A stretch of 64,000 bases of DNA from positions 62,001 to 126,000 of the forward strand of contig NZ_BLAE01000034.1 in NCBI RefSeq assembly GCF_009687865.1, in the 5' to 3' direction. Below are positions 41,765 to 52,242 of the stretch, piece by piece (positions within the stretch are counted from its first letter, which is position 1; each line of letters starts with the position of its first letter). The notes under the pieces were generated by a model that did no database searches, had not been told where the DNA came from, and saw only the letters and a list, made by a program, of their open reading frames with translations. Origin of the DNA: Acrocarpospora macrocephala. GTDB taxonomy: Bacteria > Actinomycetota > Actinomycetes > Streptosporangiales > Streptosporangiaceae. Made by a program: the position numbers and the translations under genes.

Positions 41765-43594
41765 TCAGGACCAGGGCTCCTCGCGCAGCGCCTTGCGGGC
41801 CAGTTCCAGCTCCAGCTCGAACTTGCCGACCACGCCCTCGTTGCCGATCGGTCCGTGCCCGCCCTCGAAGAACCGCAGGAGCACATCGCCTCCGGCGGCA
41901 CGCAGCCGCCGCGCGTACTCCTCGGCCTGCCGTGCGGGCGTGCGGGTGTCGTAACGTCCCTGATAGATCAGGACGGGCGCCCGCACGTTCTCCACGTAGG
42001 TCATCGGTGAGCTGAGCCGGAACCGCTCCTCCGCGGTTTCGGGGCGGCCGCCCAGGAAACTGCGCCAGGCCGCCTGCAGAGCGGGGTGCATGTCGTCGTA
42101 GGCGAGTTTCCAGTCGGCGAGCGCGATGAACGCGAACCCGCCCGCGAACAGGTCGGGGAGCCGGCCCAGCGAGAGGAGCGTCAGGTAACCTCCGTAGGAG
42201 GCGCCGGTGATGAAGACGGCCGCGGGGTCGGCGACGCCCGCACCGACGAGCCACTGCCAGGCTGCCTCAACGTCCTCCAGCTCCCGGTCGCCGACGGCGC
42301 CCCAGAATCCTTCCCGGAACGTCCTGCCGAACGTGACGGAGCCTCGATAGTTCAGCGACGCGTAGGCGAAGCCCTCCGCGAGCCACGCCTGCGCGACCGG
42401 ATCGTACCCGCCCACCTCCGCGAGGTTCGGGCCGCCGTGCACGTTCAGGACAAGAGGCACCGGCCCGCTCGCGCCGTGCGGTGCCGCGACCCACAGTTGC
42501 AGGGCGGTCCCGTCCTTGGAGGTGACGGAGACCGACCGCAGCGGAATCCCCGCCACGACGGCCTCGGGGGCGAGGATGCTGCGCGGCTCGCTCTCGCCGC
42601 GGTCGAGCGCGAGCACGTCGAAAGGCAGGTCGGCGCGCTGCCGCAGCAGCCGGATCTGACCGCCGGGCCCGTAGTGCGACGCCCACTGGTTGGTCACCGC
42701 GCACGCCACCTCGGGGAAGAAGTAGGCGCCGTCGGGATGCGGAACGCGGAGCAGTTTCTCGGCCTGGATGTCGTACTCGTACACCCGGTGGATGCCGCGG
42801 TCGACGTGCACGAGCAGCAGCCGGGCGCCGTCGTCCGACCAGTCGAGCGGGACGAGTTCACCCGAGAGTTCGGGCGCGTCGACATCGACCCGCTCACCGG
42901 TGCGGGGATTCCACACGGCCGGCCGCGCGAACCCCGTGCGTTCGGTGCTCACCAGCAGCCGGGGGTCCCCCGAGACCGGCGAGAACCGGACCCCGCGCAC
43001 CGGCGCGAGGGGCCCATCCGAGACCGACGCGATTACCGCGCCGTCGGAGGTGTCGAGCACCGTTACGGCGAAGCGGCGGATGCCGGGGTTGTGGTCTGTG
43101 GTGTCGATGCTCGCCAGTGCTCCATCGGCGGAGATCCGGCTGTTCCACGCCTCGTTCCGGCTGCGGAACAGACGGTGGGCGGCTCCGTCGGCCAGGTGGT
43201 AGAGCGTGAATCCCTCGTCGGTGACCGTGGAGATGACGATGGCCGATCCGTTGCGCGCGACGTCGATTCCGCGCAGCGTGTAAGGAGGCAGTTCGGGGGT
43301 GAGGTCGACGGGTTTGCCGTCGACCGGGTAGGACCACAGATGGCCGACCTCACCGCCGTCCTCGTCGTGCAGCACCAGCACGGAGCTGCCGTCCGCGGCG
43401 GGCAGCGGGTTCGCGACGTGTGGCGGCAGGTCTGGCAGCCGCAGGTTTTCCCCGGTGGCCGGATTCCAGATGGACACCTCGGCATCGCTGAGGCCCGCCG
43501 CGTAGACCATTTCGAGGTTGAGGGCGCCGGGACAAGGACGGATGTCTTCGACGATCGAGGTGCGGAAGCGGTCGCGCCAAGCTTCAGAGGACAT
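41765..43594 (-). CDS. S9-family prolyl oligopeptidase-like peptidase
   Basis: 609 aa. Residues 1-330 form a beta-propeller with WNPATGE-type blades. The C-terminal hydrolase domain has NVHGGPN, nucleophile elbow ITGASYGGY, Asp in [10 protein letters not shown] and His in EGGHGPIG. No signal peptide, so cytosolic. The start overlaps the ABC ATPase gene by 11 nt, so it is the last gene of the peptide-import operon and probably degrades imported oligopeptides. Confidence 0.9.
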   Translation of the reverse strand: MSSEAWRDRFRTSIVEDIRPCPGALNLEMVYAAGLSDAEVSIWNPATGENLRLPDLPPHVANPLPAADGSSVLVLHDEDGGEVGHLWSYPVDGKPVDLTPELPPYTLRGIDVARNGSAIVISTVTDEGFTLYHLADGAAHRLFRSRNEAWNSRISADGALASIDTTDHNPGIRRFAVTVLDTSDGAVIASVSDGPLAPVRGVRFSPVSGDPRLLVSTERTGFARPAVWNPRTGERVDVDAPELSGELVPLDWSDDGARLLLVHVDRGIHRVYEYDIQAEKLLRVPHPDGAYFFPEVACAVTNQWASHYGPGGQIRLLRQRADLPFDVLALDRGESEPRSILAPEAVVAGIPLRSVSVTSKDGTALQLWVAAPHGASGPVPLVLNVHGGPNLAEVGGYDPVAQAWLAEGFAYASLNYRGSVTFGRTFREGFWGAVGDRELEDVEAAWQWLVGAGVADPAAVFITGASYGGYLTLLSLGRLPDLFAGGFAFIALADWKLAYDDMHPALQAAWRSFLGGRPETAEERFRLSSPMTYVENVRAPVLIYQGRYDTRTPARQAEEYARRLRAAGGDVLLRFFEGGHGPIGNEGVVGKFELELELARKALREEPWS

Positions 43595-44552
43595 TGATCA
43601 ACTCCGGTTTGTGACAGGCGACGCTGTGGCCCTGCGCATCCGTGACGAGCGGCGGGACCTCAGCGGCGCAGATCGAGCTTGCCTTCGGGCAGAGCGTCCG
43701 GAACCGGCAGCCCGACGGCGGGTCTGTGGGGCTCGGGACGTCGCCGGTCAGGATGATCCGGCGGCGGGCGCGTTCGGCCCGCGGGTCGGGGATCGGCACG
43801 GCGGACAGCAGCGCCTGGGTGTAGGGGTGCAGGGGACGCTGGTAGAGCTCGTCCGGGGGTCCCTGCTCGACGATACGGCCGAGATACATGACGGCCACCT
43901 CGTCGCTGGCATGCCGTACCACAGACAGGTCGTGGGCGATCAGCAGGTAGGTCAGCCCGAGCTGGTCCTGGAGGTCCTCCAGCAGGTTGATCACGCCCGC
44001 CTGGACGCTGACGTCCAGCGCGCTGACCGGCTCGTCCAGCACGATCACGTCAGGCTCGACGGCGAGCGCGCGGGCGATGCCGATGCGCTGGCGCTGCCCA
44101 CCGGAGAACTCGTGCGGGAACCGGCTGGCGTGCTGGGGGTCGAGCCCGACCAGATCGAGCAGTTCGGGGACGCGCCCGAGGTCACGGCCGTGGGTTTCGA
44201 GCGCTTCGCTGAGAATCGCCGCGACGGTCATGCGAGGGTTGAGCGAGGCGTACGGATCCTGGAAGACCATCTGGATGCGCCGCCGTGCCGTACGCAACTG
44301 GGCGGCCGGCAGCGCGGTGAAGTCGGTGCCGTCGAGGAGCACCTGGCCCGAGGTCGGTTCGACGAGCCGCACCAGGCATGCGGCCAGCGTGGACTTCCCG
44401 CAGCCGCTCTCTCCGACGAGCCCGAGCGTCGTGCCCCGCTCCACCCGCAGCGTCACCCCGGATACGGCCTGTACGGTGCCGACTCGGCGACCGAAGACCC
44501 CACGGCGTACCGGATACGTCTTGACGAGGTCGGTGACCTGCAACGCCGTCAT
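43584..44552 (-). CDS. Oligopeptide ABC transporter ATPase, DppF/OppF type
   Basis: 322 aa. Walker [10 protein letters not shown], signature [15 protein letters not shown], Walker [15 protein letters not shown]. The C-terminal oligo_HPY tail has [12 protein letters not shown] and a [14 protein letters not shown] iron-sulfur-like Cys cluster. ATG 44552 overlaps the stop of the preceding ATPase gene (ATGA). It is one of the two ATPases of the dipeptide/oligopeptide importer. Confidence 0.92.
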   Translation of the reverse strand: MTALQVTDLVKTYPVRRGVFGRRVGTVQAVSGVTLRVERGTTLGLVGESGCGKSTLAACLVRLVEPTSGQVLLDGTDFTALPAAQLRTARRRIQMVFQDPYASLNPRMTVAAILSEALETHGRDLGRVPELLDLVGLDPQHASRFPHEFSGGQRQRIGIARALAVEPDVIVLDEPVSALDVSVQAGVINLLEDLQDQLGLTYLLIAHDLSVVRHASDEVAVMYLGRIVEQGPPDELYQRPLHPYTQALLSAVPIPDPRAERARRRIILTGDVPSPTDPPSGCRFRTLCPKASSICAAEVPPLVTDAQGHSVACHKPELINVL

Positions 44553-45520
44553 CGCCGGCGCACCTCCTTCAGCTCTGCCGCACGCAGGCACGACGCGGTG
44601 TGTCCGGCCGCGATCAGGACCGGCGCGGGGACGGTGGCGTCGCACAGGCCGGCCAGGACGTGTTCGCAGCGCGGGTGAAACGGACACCCCGGTGCTCGCG
44701 AGGGGTGGCCCGGGATCTGGTAGAGCCGCTCACCGTGGCGCGCGTCGAGCCGTGGGAGTGCGGCCAGCAGACCCCTGGTGTAGGGGTGAGCCGGTTCGTA
44801 GAAGATCGGCTCGACAGCGGCTTCCTCCACCTTCGTGCCCGCATACATCACCAGCACGCGGTCGGCGATGCCGGCCACCACGCCGAGGTCGTGTGTGATC
44901 AGCATGAGTGCCGTCGCCGTGCGCTGCTGGATCCTGCGGATGACCTCGAGGATCTGCGCCTGCACGGTCACGTCGAGCGCGGTCGTCGGCTCGTCGGCGA
45001 TGAGCAGATCGGGTTCGTTGGCGATGCTCATCGCGATCATGACACGTTGCCGCATGCCGCCGGAGAGCTCGTGCGGGTACTGGTCGGCGCGCTTGGCGGG
45101 CGAGGGGATGCCGACCAGGTCGAGCAGCTCGACGACCCGATCACGCAGCGCCGACCGCGAGATCGACGGGTCGTGCACGCTGATGGCCTCGGCGATCTGC
45201 GCACCGACGGTGTGCACCGGGGTGAGCGCGGTCAAGGCGTCCTGGAAGATCATCGCGATGCGGCGGCCCCGCAGGGTGCGGAGCTCGGCCTCCGACCGGC
45301 CCAGCAGCTCCTCGCCGCGGAACCGGATCGACCCCGTGACGCGGGCCCGGCTGGGCAGGATCCCCAGCACCGCCATCGACGTGATGCTCTTGCCGGACCC
45401 CGACTCCCCGACGATTCCGAGGGTTTGGCCGGGTTCGACCGCGAACGACAGCCCGGAGACGGCCATGACAGGGCCCGGGAACTCGACGGTGAGGTTGTCG
45501 ACTTCGAGGAGGGCGCTCAT
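44549..45520 (-). CDS. Oligopeptide ABC transporter ATPase, DppD/OppD type
   Basis: 323 aa. Walker [10 protein letters not shown], signature [15 protein letters not shown], Walker [15 protein letters not shown], and [14 protein letters not shown] with the Cys-containing tail. ATG at 45518-45520 overlaps the stop of the upstream permease gene by 4 nt. First ATPase of the importer. Confidence 0.93.
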   Translation of the reverse strand: MSALLEVDNLTVEFPGPVMAVSGLSFAVEPGQTLGIVGESGSGKSITSMAVLGILPSRARVTGSIRFRGEELLGRSEAELRTLRGRRIAMIFQDALTALTPVHTVGAQIAEAISVHDPSISRSALRDRVVELLDLVGIPSPAKRADQYPHELSGGMRQRVMIAMSIANEPDLLIADEPTTALDVTVQAQILEVIRRIQQRTATALMLITHDLGVVAGIADRVLVMYAGTKVEEAAVEPIFYEPAHPYTRGLLAALPRLDARHGERLYQIPGHPSRAPGCPFHPRCEHVLAGLCDATVPAPVLIAAGHTASCLRAAELKEVRRR

Positions 45521-46383
45521 GATCGGGCTCCGTTCGGGTCGAAGGCGTCGCGGAGGCCGTCGCCGAGGAAGTTGATGGCCAGCGCCGTGAGGAGGATGAA
45601 CAGGCCGGGAAAGTACAGGAGGTAGACCTTCTCGGTGCCGATCAGCCCGGACGCCTGGCTCAGCATGTTGCCCCAGCTCGATTCCGGAGGCTGCACGCCG
45701 TACCCCAGGAAGGAGAGCGTCGACTCGACGATCACCGCGCTCGCCGCGCCCAGCGAGGTGCTCACGGCGATGACGCCGGTGAGGTTGGGCAGGATGTGCC
45801 GCACGATGATGCGCCGCCGGGTGACGCCCAGCACCGTCGCCGCGGCGATGTACTCCTTCTCCCGGAGCGAGAGCACCTGGCTGCGGACGACCCTGGCCAC
45901 GGTGGTCCAGCCGATGGCCGCGAGCACCGGGACGATCACGGCCGGGGAGCGGCCGGCGCCCTGCAGCGCGACCGCCAGGACCACGATCGCGGGGAGGACG
46001 ATGAACAGGTCCGTGACCCGCATGATGATCTCGTCCACCCAGCCGCCGAAGAACCCGGCCGCCGCACCGAGCGCGGTGCCTACGGCGGTCGCGAGCACGG
46101 CGACCGACAGGCCGATCGCGAGCGAGATCCGCCCGGCGAACAGCAGTTCGGTGAGGTAGTCGCGCCCCAGCTCATCGGTGCCGAACCAGTGCGCCGCCGA
46201 CGGTGGCGTCGGCCCGAGCATCAGGTTCTGGACGCCGCGCTCGTACGGGGCGACCACGTCCGCTCCGAAGCAGCAGATCAGCAGGACCGTGAGCACGGTG
46301 ATCCCGGCGACGGCGAGCCGGTGGTGCAGGAACCGCCGGCGGGCCCGCTGCCACTGGGTTCGTTCGGGCGTGACGGTCGTCAT
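45517..46383 (-). CDS. Oligopeptide ABC transporter permease, DppC/OppC type
   Basis: 288 aa, six helices. The OppC N-terminal motif [16 protein letters not shown] is followed by [20 protein letters not shown] and the EAA loop [23 protein letters not shown] 46383 overlaps the other permease's stop (ATGA). Forms the membrane channel with the DppB-type subunit. Confidence 0.93.
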   Translation of the reverse strand: MTTVTPERTQWQRARRRFLHHRLAVAGITVLTVLLICCFGADVVAPYERGVQNLMLGPTPPSAAHWFGTDELGRDYLTELLFAGRISLAIGLSVAVLATAVGTALGAAAGFFGGWVDEIIMRVTDLFIVLPAIVVLAVALQGAGRSPAVIVPVLAAIGWTTVARVVRSQVLSLREKEYIAAATVLGVTRRRIIVRHILPNLTGVIAVSTSLGAASAVIVESTLSFLGYGVQPPESSWGNMLSQASGLIGTEKVYLLYFPGLFILLTALAINFLGDGLRDAFDPNGARS

Positions 46384-47345
46384 CCGAGCCTCACTCTCGG
46401 GTCGAGTACGGCATAGACGATGTCGGCGAGCAGGTTGAACACGATCACGACCAGCCCGATCACGAGCGTCCACGGCACGAGGACGAACACGTCCCCCGTG
46501 AGCAGGGAGTCGAGGAACAACCTGCCCATGCCCTGGATGGCGAAGATCTGCTCGGTGACGACGAGCCCGCCGAACAGCAGGCCGGCGTCCACGGCGGTGA
46601 CGCTGACAAACGGGCCGAGCGACGTGCGCAGGGCGTGCCGTACGACGATCCGGCCTTTCGGCACCCCCTTGGCCCGTGCGGTTCGCACATACTCGCTGGT
46701 GAGCGCATCCAGCATCGTCGCGCGGGTGAACCTGCTCCAGCTCGCCACCAGACCGACGGTGAGAGTCAGCACAGGCAGCACGAGATGGCGTGCGTAATCG
46801 AGCGGACCGCCGCCGTCCGGCGAGTGCAGACCCACGAAGTAGAGCGGGGGATCGGTCAGGCCGAGCAACTCCTGGGGCCAGGCCGCCAGGATCTGGATCA
46901 GGATCAGCCCGAGCCAGAACGGCGGCATCGCGACACCGAGGTAGGAGAGCCCGGTGAAGACCAGGTCACCCGCGGAGTACTGCCGCACCGCCGAGTAGGC
47001 GCCGACGGCGAGCGCGATCACCGCGGCGGCGAGCACACCCCAGACGATCAGCTGCAGAGTGGTGCCGAGGGCGGGCAGGATCAGCCCTTGGACCGAGCCC
47101 GCCGTACGTGAGCTGACTCCCCAGTCGCCGGTGACGAACTGGGTGAGCCACCGCCAGTACTGGTAGGGGATCGGTTGGCCGAGCCCGAGGCGCTCCGCCG
47201 CGCGGGCGAGCGCGCCCGGGTCCCGCCCACCGCGCAGCTTCGACAGCGGGTCGAACGTGACCCTCACCGCCCAGAAGAGCAGGAACGAGGCGACGAGTAT
47301 GACGGGGACTGAGTAGAGCAGCCGCCGTGCCACGTAAGCGAACAT
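46380..47345 (-). CDS. Oligopeptide ABC transporter permease, DppB/OppB type
   Basis: 321 aa. N-terminal YVARRLLYSVPVILVASFLL, and the EAA loop YVRTARAKGVPKGRIVVRHA followed by LRTSLGP, both standard for DppB. The gap to the preceding lipoprotein gene is 6 bp, so it is co-transcribed. Confidence 0.93.
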   Translation of the reverse strand: MFAYVARRLLYSVPVILVASFLLFWAVRVTFDPLSKLRGGRDPGALARAAERLGLGQPIPYQYWRWLTQFVTGDWGVSSRTAGSVQGLILPALGTTLQLIVWGVLAAAVIALAVGAYSAVRQYSAGDLVFTGLSYLGVAMPPFWLGLILIQILAAWPQELLGLTDPPLYFVGLHSPDGGGPLDYARHLVLPVLTLTVGLVASWSRFTRATMLDALTSEYVRTARAKGVPKGRIVVRHALRTSLGPFVSVTAVDAGLLFGGLVVTEQIFAIQGMGRLFLDSLLTGDVFVLVPWTLVIGLVVIVFNLLADIVYAVLDPRVRLG

Positions 47346-47351
47346 CGGCTC

Positions 47352-49034
47352 TTAGCCCACCAGGCCCCACTGGGCGAGGTTCCAGAACGGACCACGGGCC
47401 GGGTCGATGGCCAACGGCCCGCCGATCTTGCGGTTCCACAGCAGGATGTTGGGGATCACGTCGAGCGGCAGCAAGGCGGCCGAGTCGGCCAGGAGCTTGT
47501 CGGCCTGCCGCGACACCTCGATCCGCTTGTCCTCCTCAAGCGTCGACGCCGCGGTGTCGAGCACCTGGTCGAGACCGGGCACGTCGATGCGCGACATGTT
47601 GAGCCCGGAGTAGCCGTTGGCGGCGGTGGGGATCGCGCTTGAGGAGAACGATGCCTCAAGCGAGGGTTGGGGGAAGGTGTCGACGAGGGTCCACAGGCCC
47701 ATCTGGAAGTCGCCCTTGGGGAGTTTGCTGGCGAACAGATCCCCGGCCGAGGTGTTGTCGATGGTGAGCTCGAAACCGGCGGTCCGCAGCTGTTCCTGCA
47801 GGATTTGCTCGGTCAGCTCGCGACGCTTGTTGCCGGTCATCGTGCTGACGGTGAACTTCGCCCGGGTTCCCGCCTTCGCCCAGATGCCGTCGGATCCCTT
47901 GGCCCATCCGTCGCCCTGCATCAGGGTGCCGACCTTGCCGAGGTCGGGGGCGTACTGCGCGAAATCGGTGGCCCCGTAGCGGCCGACGAGCGGGGTGTGC
48001 GCGCTCTGGGCGGGTTCGGTGACGCCGAGCGCGCCGTACAGGCGGGTGACGATGGCCTTGCGGTCCAGCGCGTACGACACGGCCTGGCGGAACGTCACGG
48101 AGTCGAAGGGGGGCTTGGTGTTGTTGAACCAGACGGCTTCGAGGTTGCCGGACTCGGGATCGACGATCGAGTCGGCGTTGGGCAGCCCGCTCAGGATCTG
48201 GTCGATGGAGTCGAGCTGCGGTGTGGGGTAGAGGGCGTCAAGCTGGCCGGTCTTGAATGCCTGGAATGCCGCCGCGGTGTCGGCGGTGAACTGGAAGGTG
48301 ACCTTGTCCAGCTTTGGCTTCTCCCCCCAGTAGTTCTCGTTCGGCACCAGGACGACCGAGGCCCCCTTCGTCCAAGACTCGATTTTCCAGGGGCCGCCGC
48401 TCCAGGAATAGCCGTCCTTCATCAGCGCGCTGCGGTCCTTGTCGGCGAGCAGGTGGCTGGGAAGCAGCCCGCTGCTGTCGCTGAACAAGCCCTTCCAGTT
48501 CGCGTAGGGGGTGGAGAAGGTGACGACGGCGGTCTTCGGATCAGGTGTGTCGACCTTGGCGATGTGGCTGTACCCGGTCCGGTTCAGCACATCCTTGCCG
48601 TCGCGGATCGCCAGCGCGGTGTACTCGAAATCCGCCGACGTGATCGGCTGCCCGTCCGACCACACCGCGTCGGGGTTGATCCGGTAGGTGATCTTCTGCG
48701 GCGGACCTGCCGTGAGCTCGGGTTCCGATGCCATGACGTTCGTGGCCACCGGCGTCCACGCGCCATTGACCTTCTTGGGTTCGAACACCCGTGGAATGGT
48801 CGGGATGTCCATGATGAAGGTGCCCCAGATCGAGCCGGCACAGCTCGCGATCCAGTCGGTGCAGTCCGGTTCCTGTTCGGCGCCGATCACGATGCTCCCG
48901 CCCTGACGCACCGTCATGGTCGTGGACGGGCGATCACTGGAACCCTGGCTCGGGCCGCCTCCCCCACTCGTGCACGCGGCTGTGAGAGCTAGGACCGTAA
49001 GCCCTGCGGCTCCGAGTCTGATCCGAGTGCTCAT
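47352..49034 (-). CDS. Peptide ABC transporter substrate-binding lipoprotein (SBP_bac_5)
   Basis: 560 aa. Lipobox LTAAC with Cys21, then a Gly/Ser linker. The SBP_bac_5 fold is seen in VWSDGQPITSADFEYTALAI, VTFRQAVSYALDRKAIV and a late LPLDVIPNILLW segment. AGAAAGG lies upstream of ATG 49034. It captures peptides for the importer encoded downstream. A TetR-type palindrome lies 78 bp upstream of the start. Confidence 0.93.
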   Translation of the reverse strand: MSTRIRLGAAGLTVLALTAACTSGGGGPSQGSSDRPSTTMTVRQGGSIVIGAEQEPDCTDWIASCAGSIWGTFIMDIPTIPRVFEPKKVNGAWTPVATNVMASEPELTAGPPQKITYRINPDAVWSDGQPITSADFEYTALAIRDGKDVLNRTGYSHIAKVDTPDPKTAVVTFSTPYANWKGLFSDSSGLLPSHLLADKDRSALMKDGYSWSGGPWKIESWTKGASVVLVPNENYWGEKPKLDKVTFQFTADTAAAFQAFKTGQLDALYPTPQLDSIDQILSGLPNADSIVDPESGNLEAVWFNNTKPPFDSVTFRQAVSYALDRKAIVTRLYGALGVTEPAQSAHTPLVGRYGATDFAQYAPDLGKVGTLMQGDGWAKGSDGIWAKAGTRAKFTVSTMTGNKRRELTEQILQEQLRTAGFELTIDNTSAGDLFASKLPKGDFQMGLWTLVDTFPQPSLEASFSSSAIPTAANGYSGLNMSRIDVPGLDQVLDTAASTLEEDKRIEVSRQADKLLADSAALLPLDVIPNILLWNRKIGGPLAIDPARGPFWNLAQWGLVG

Positions 49035-49111
49035 ACTCTGACCTTTCTGGCAGGTGATGAAGGGAGAGTATGGGCAAGCCAGGCACCAGGCAAGGGCCTT
49101 AGGCATGTTTC

Positions 49112-49130
49112 TAGTCATGCTCATTGACTA
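49112..49130. promoter_or_regulatory. TetR operator 1 (importer side)
   Basis: TAGTCATGCTCATTGACTA has perfect 6-bp inverted arms with a 7-bp spacer. It differs by one base from the palindrome at 51017 upstream of the M20 peptidase. It sits between the importer operon and the TetR gene. Confidence 0.75.
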
Positions 49131-49211
49131 TGCTGAAGTCCGGCAGGGCGGTCAGCCGGTGCGAAAATGCGTGCACCAGCGGTGGCTTTTGGTCGACGAG
49201 GGAGGCTCTTG

Positions 49212-49976
49212 GTGGCATCAGCACGCCAGTCAAAGGAGAATCGGTCAAAGGGGGAGACCCGGCCGCGCCGCGCCCGCGACAGCCTCAACAGGGAGATGAT
49301 CCTCGCGGCCGCCGAGAAGATCGCCTTGAGGGATGGCTTGGACGGGTTGACCTTCCAGGAGCTTGGAGCCGAGCTTGAGGCACATCCGACGTCGCTCTAC
49401 CGCCACTTCAAGGACAAGGACGAACTGCTTCTTGAGCTGGTCGACGGCCTGAGGGCCCGGTCATACGGTGGCACCCTCACACCTACCGACGACTGGCGTG
49501 CCGATCTGCGGGCGATCTCCCAGCGGGTGCGCGAGCACTACCTCCGCTACGCGCCGTTCGCGCAGCAGATGGTCATGCGCACCACGCGACGTCCGGTGGA
49601 GTTCTCCAACGTCGAGTTCACTCTGGACGCCGTACGGCGTGCCGGAGTCGACGACGACGAGGTGGCGCTCGTGCAGCGCGCTCTCGGCAACTTCGTGCGC
49701 GCCGTGGCGAGCCTGGAGGCGGCCGTCCACGCGCTCGACCCCGAGGTGCGGCGCAGGGACGAGCTCGCCTGGCAGGTGGAATACCGCCAGCTCGACCCGG
49801 ACTCGTACCCCACGATCGCCCACTACGCGGAGCGGCTCCCGAGCCTCGGCGGCCCGGGCGCCTTCGACATCGGCCTGGAGATGATGCTCGACGCGATCGA
49901 GGTGCGCGCCGAACGGTCACGGGCGCGTCAACGCGTCGAGCAGTCCGGCGACGAGGAGCGCTCGCTCGGCGAGTGA
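49212..49976 (+). CDS. TetR-family regulator of peptide utilisation
   Basis: 254 aa from GTG 49212, with GGAGG 6-7 nt before it; longer starts would run into the operator region. HTH MILAAAEKIALRDGLDGLTF, then QELGAELEAHPTSLYRHFK. The C-terminal domain (about 90-215) is of the TetR_C type. It is divergent from the importer operon and convergent with the M20 peptidase gene, overlapping it by 60 bp at the 3' end. Matching palindromes in front of both suggest it controls both. Confidence 0.88.
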   Translation: MASARQSKENRSKGETRPRRARDSLNREMILAAAEKIALRDGLDGLTFQELGAELEAHPTSLYRHFKDKDELLLELVDGLRARSYGGTLTPTDDWRADLRAISQRVREHYLRYAPFAQQMVMRTTRRPVEFSNVEFTLDAVRRAGVDDDEVALVQRALGNFVRAVASLEAAVHALDPEVRRRDELAWQVEYRQLDPDSYPTIAHYAERLPSLGGPGAFDIGLEMMLDAIEVRAERSRARQRVEQSGDEERSLGE

Positions 49977-51005
49977 GGCCATATCGGCCCACTCGTGCTC
50001 CGCGTGCGCGCCGTCGCCCAGCGGGCCGAGCCCATCGAGGGTGGGGATTCCGAGCGCGCCCGTGAAGTTCGCGTCCGACGCTCCCCCGACCGCCACCTCG
50101 TCGAGTTCGGGCAGGCCGAGATCGGCCGCGACCTTGCGGGCCGTCGCGTACAGCTCCCGGGAGCCCGCGGGCTCCAGCGGCGGGCGGTTGATCGTGCCGT
50201 CGACCCGGACCGCCGTCCCCGGGACGCTGGAGGAGAGCGCATGCATTCGCTCGTCAACCCGCGTCAGCTCGGCCAGGTCCCAGGCGCGGACGTCCACGCG
50301 CAGGTGCGCTTGCGCGGGCACGGTGTTCGTGGTGGTGCCCGCGCGCGCGACGGTCGGGGTGACCGTGGTGCCGCGCTCGGGGTCGGCCAGTGCCGATACG
50401 GCCAAGACCTGCGCCGCAAGCTCAAGCAACGCGTTCACCCCGCGTTCGGGCTCCAACCCGGCGTGGGCCGCCCTGCCGGTGATGTCGATGCTGTAGAACG
50501 AACCACCCTTGCGGGCCGTCTTGACCGCCCCTGCCTGACTTGGCTCCAATACGAGTACGGCACCGCGGGAACCGGCCACGTCTTCGACGAGTGCCCGCGA
50601 GGTCGGAGAGCCGACCTCCTCGTCGCCGGTGATCAGAACACTCACCGCGGCAGGATCACGACACTCGGCGAGCGCGGCGAATGCCGCCACCAGCCCGGCC
50701 TTCATGTCGAAGACACCCGGACCGTACGCGCGGCCGCCCTCGATGCGGAACGGACGGCGGGCGGTCGTGCCGAGTGGCCACACCGTGTCGACATGACCAA
50801 GCAGCAGCACCCCACCTTCGCCGGACGCACGCCACAGCATGTGCGGCGTTCCGCGTACTTCGACGATCTCCGCCGGCCTGCCGAGCAGCGGCTCTCCCCA
50901 GGACTGCATCAGCGCGTAACAGCGCTCCAGCCCTTCGCTGTGGCCGGACGGCGACTCGACGGCCACCAGGGCGGAAAGGCGCTCGCACAACAAGGCATGA
51001 TCCAT
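49917..51005 (-). CDS. M20-family carboxypeptidase (CPG2-like)
   Basis: 362 aa. Metal ligands: His and Asp in LLGHVDTVWP, Asp in GVFDMKAGL, the catalytic Glu pair in TGDEEVGS and the late His in AEHEWADM. A dimerisation lid occupies about 170-280. ATG 51005 is chosen because upstream in-frame ATGs lie inside the operator. No signal peptide. It probably releases C-terminal residues from imported peptides. Regulated with the importer by the TetR protein. Confidence 0.88.
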   Translation of the reverse strand: MDHALLCERLSALVAVESPSGHSEGLERCYALMQSWGEPLLGRPAEIVEVRGTPHMLWRASGEGGVLLLGHVDTVWPLGTTARRPFRIEGGRAYGPGVFDMKAGLVAAFAALAECRDPAAVSVLITGDEEVGSPTSRALVEDVAGSRGAVLVLEPSQAGAVKTARKGGSFYSIDITGRAAHAGLEPERGVNALLELAAQVLAVSALADPERGTTVTPTVARAGTTTNTVPAQAHLRVDVRAWDLAELTRVDERMHALSSSVPGTAVRVDGTINRPPLEPAGSRELYATARKVAADLGLPELDEVAVGGASDANFTGALGIPTLDGLGPLGDGAHAEHEWADMASLAERALLVAGLLDALTRP

Positions 51006-51016
51006 GGCCAGAACTG

Positions 51017-51035
51017 TAGTCATGCACATTGACTA
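51017..51035. promoter_or_regulatory. TetR operator 2 (M20 peptidase side)
   Basis: TAGTCATGCACATTGACTA is one base different from the palindrome at 49112. It starts 11 bp before the M20 start codon, so bound repressor would block transcription or initiation. Confidence 0.75.
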
Positions 51036-51202
51036 CATCAAGGGCTGGCAACATGGCCATCATTCTTCGCTAACGACGCCCATCTCACAGAGGACAGAGA
51101 CACTGGGAAGTTCCCTCGACCGCGACGTATTCAACACGCACGGCATCTCACGTTCAGGGCGACCCGCGCGTCTTCACAGCAGAGAGAGCGAAAGGAACCG
51201 AC

Positions 51203-51715
51203 ATGAGGACTCGCCACACGGTGGTGGACACCACCCTTGGGCCGGTCACGATCGTCGCGAGCGACGACGCGGTCACGGGCCTGTACTTCCGGCACCACAT
51301 CCGCCGCCCCGCGCAGGAGACGTTCGGTCCCGCGGTCGCGAACGCCGACGACACGCTGCTCGCCGAGGCGGCCGCGCAGCTGGCGGCCTACCTCGACGGC
51401 CGCCGGCGTGGCTTCGACCTGCCGCTGCGAGCGGAGGGGGACACGTTCCAGCAGGCGGTGTGGAGCATTGTGAACGAGATCCCGTTCGGCGAGACGACGA
51501 CCTACGGGCGCATCGCGGAACGACTCGGCGACCGCACCCTCGCCTACCGCGTCGGTCAGGCGGTCGGCGCGAACCCGCTGTGCATCTTCGTGCCGTGTCA
51601 CCGAGTACTCGGCGCGAACGGGTCCCTCACCGGCTACGCCGGCGGACTGAAGCGCAAGCAGGCACTGCTGGAGCTCGAGGAGCCCGTCCAGGTCCGCGCC
51701 GGACGGTTGTTCTGA
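51203..51715 (+). CDS. ogt: Methylated-DNA-protein-cysteine methyltransferase
   Basis: 170 aa. Active site FVPCHRVLG with the acceptor Cys. A helix-turn-helix FQQAVWSIVNEIPFGETTTY, then GYAGGLKRKQALLELE. It removes alkyl groups from O6-alkylguanine by self-alkylation. AAAGGA before ATG. First gene of an alkylation-repair operon. Confidence 0.95.
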   Translation: MRTRHTVVDTTLGPVTIVASDDAVTGLYFRHHIRRPAQETFGPAVANADDTLLAEAAAQLAAYLDGRRRGFDLPLRAEGDTFQQAVWSIVNEIPFGETTTYGRIAERLGDRTLAYRVGQAVGANPLCIFVPCHRVLGANGSLTGYAGGLKRKQALLELEEPVQVRAGRLF

Positions 51716-51744
51716 CGGAGCCTGCGTCCAGCGATTTCAATGGG

Positions 51745-52242
51745 ATGAAGATGAAACAAGCGTTCGAGAAGGTGGTCGCGCGGCACGGCACCACCGTGCT
51801 GCGCGTCTGCCGCGCACTCCTGGGCGTGCATGACGCCGACGACGCCTGGTCGGAGACCTTCCTGTCAGCAATGCGCGCCTACCCCGACCTGCCGGACACG
51901 GCGAACGTGGAAGCCTGGCTCGTGACCATCGCCCGCCGCAAGGCAATCGACGTGCACCGGGCCGCGAAACGGACCCCGCTGACCATCGAAGCCCTCCCCG
52001 AGGCGCCGACCAACCTCGGCATCCCCGGAGCGGACGACACGAACCTCTGGGACGCGGTGGCGAAGCTGCCCGACAAGCAGCGCCAAGCCATCACCTTCCG
52101 ATACCTCGCCGGGATGTCGCACGCGGAGATCGCGGCGATCCTCGGCGGCACCGTCGACGCGGCCCGAAGAGCCGCGGCCGACGGGCTGAACAACCTCAGA
52201 AAGAACTATCCGGGCGCACACCCGAAAGGAGCATCCTCATGA
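51745..52242 (+). CDS. ECF-like RNA polymerase sigma factor
   Basis: 165 aa. Region 2: FEKVVARHGTTVLRVCRALL ... ADDAWSETFLSAMRAYPDLP ... WLVTIARRKAIDVHRA. Region 4: WDAVAKLPDKQRQAITFRYL, then AGMSHAEIAAILGGTVDAAR. The ATG at 51745 or at 51751 is possible; no strong ribosome-binding site. It is enclosed between two MGMT genes and overlaps the second by 4 nt. No anti-sigma gene is adjacent. It probably activates its own repair operon on alkylation damage; this is inference from position. Confidence 0.88.
   Translation: MKMKQAFEKVVARHGTTVLRVCRALLGVHDADDAWSETFLSAMRAYPDLPDTANVEAWLVTIARRKAIDVHRAAKRTPLTIEALPEAPTNLGIPGADDTNLWDAVAKLPDKQRQAITFRYLAGMSHAEIAAILGGTVDAARRAAADGLNNLRKNYPGAHPKGASS

Noticed and set aside
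51004-52242. 412-codon frame containing the sigma factor
   Set aside because: The first 240 codons read the MGMT gene in another frame; the sigma domain starts only at 51745.
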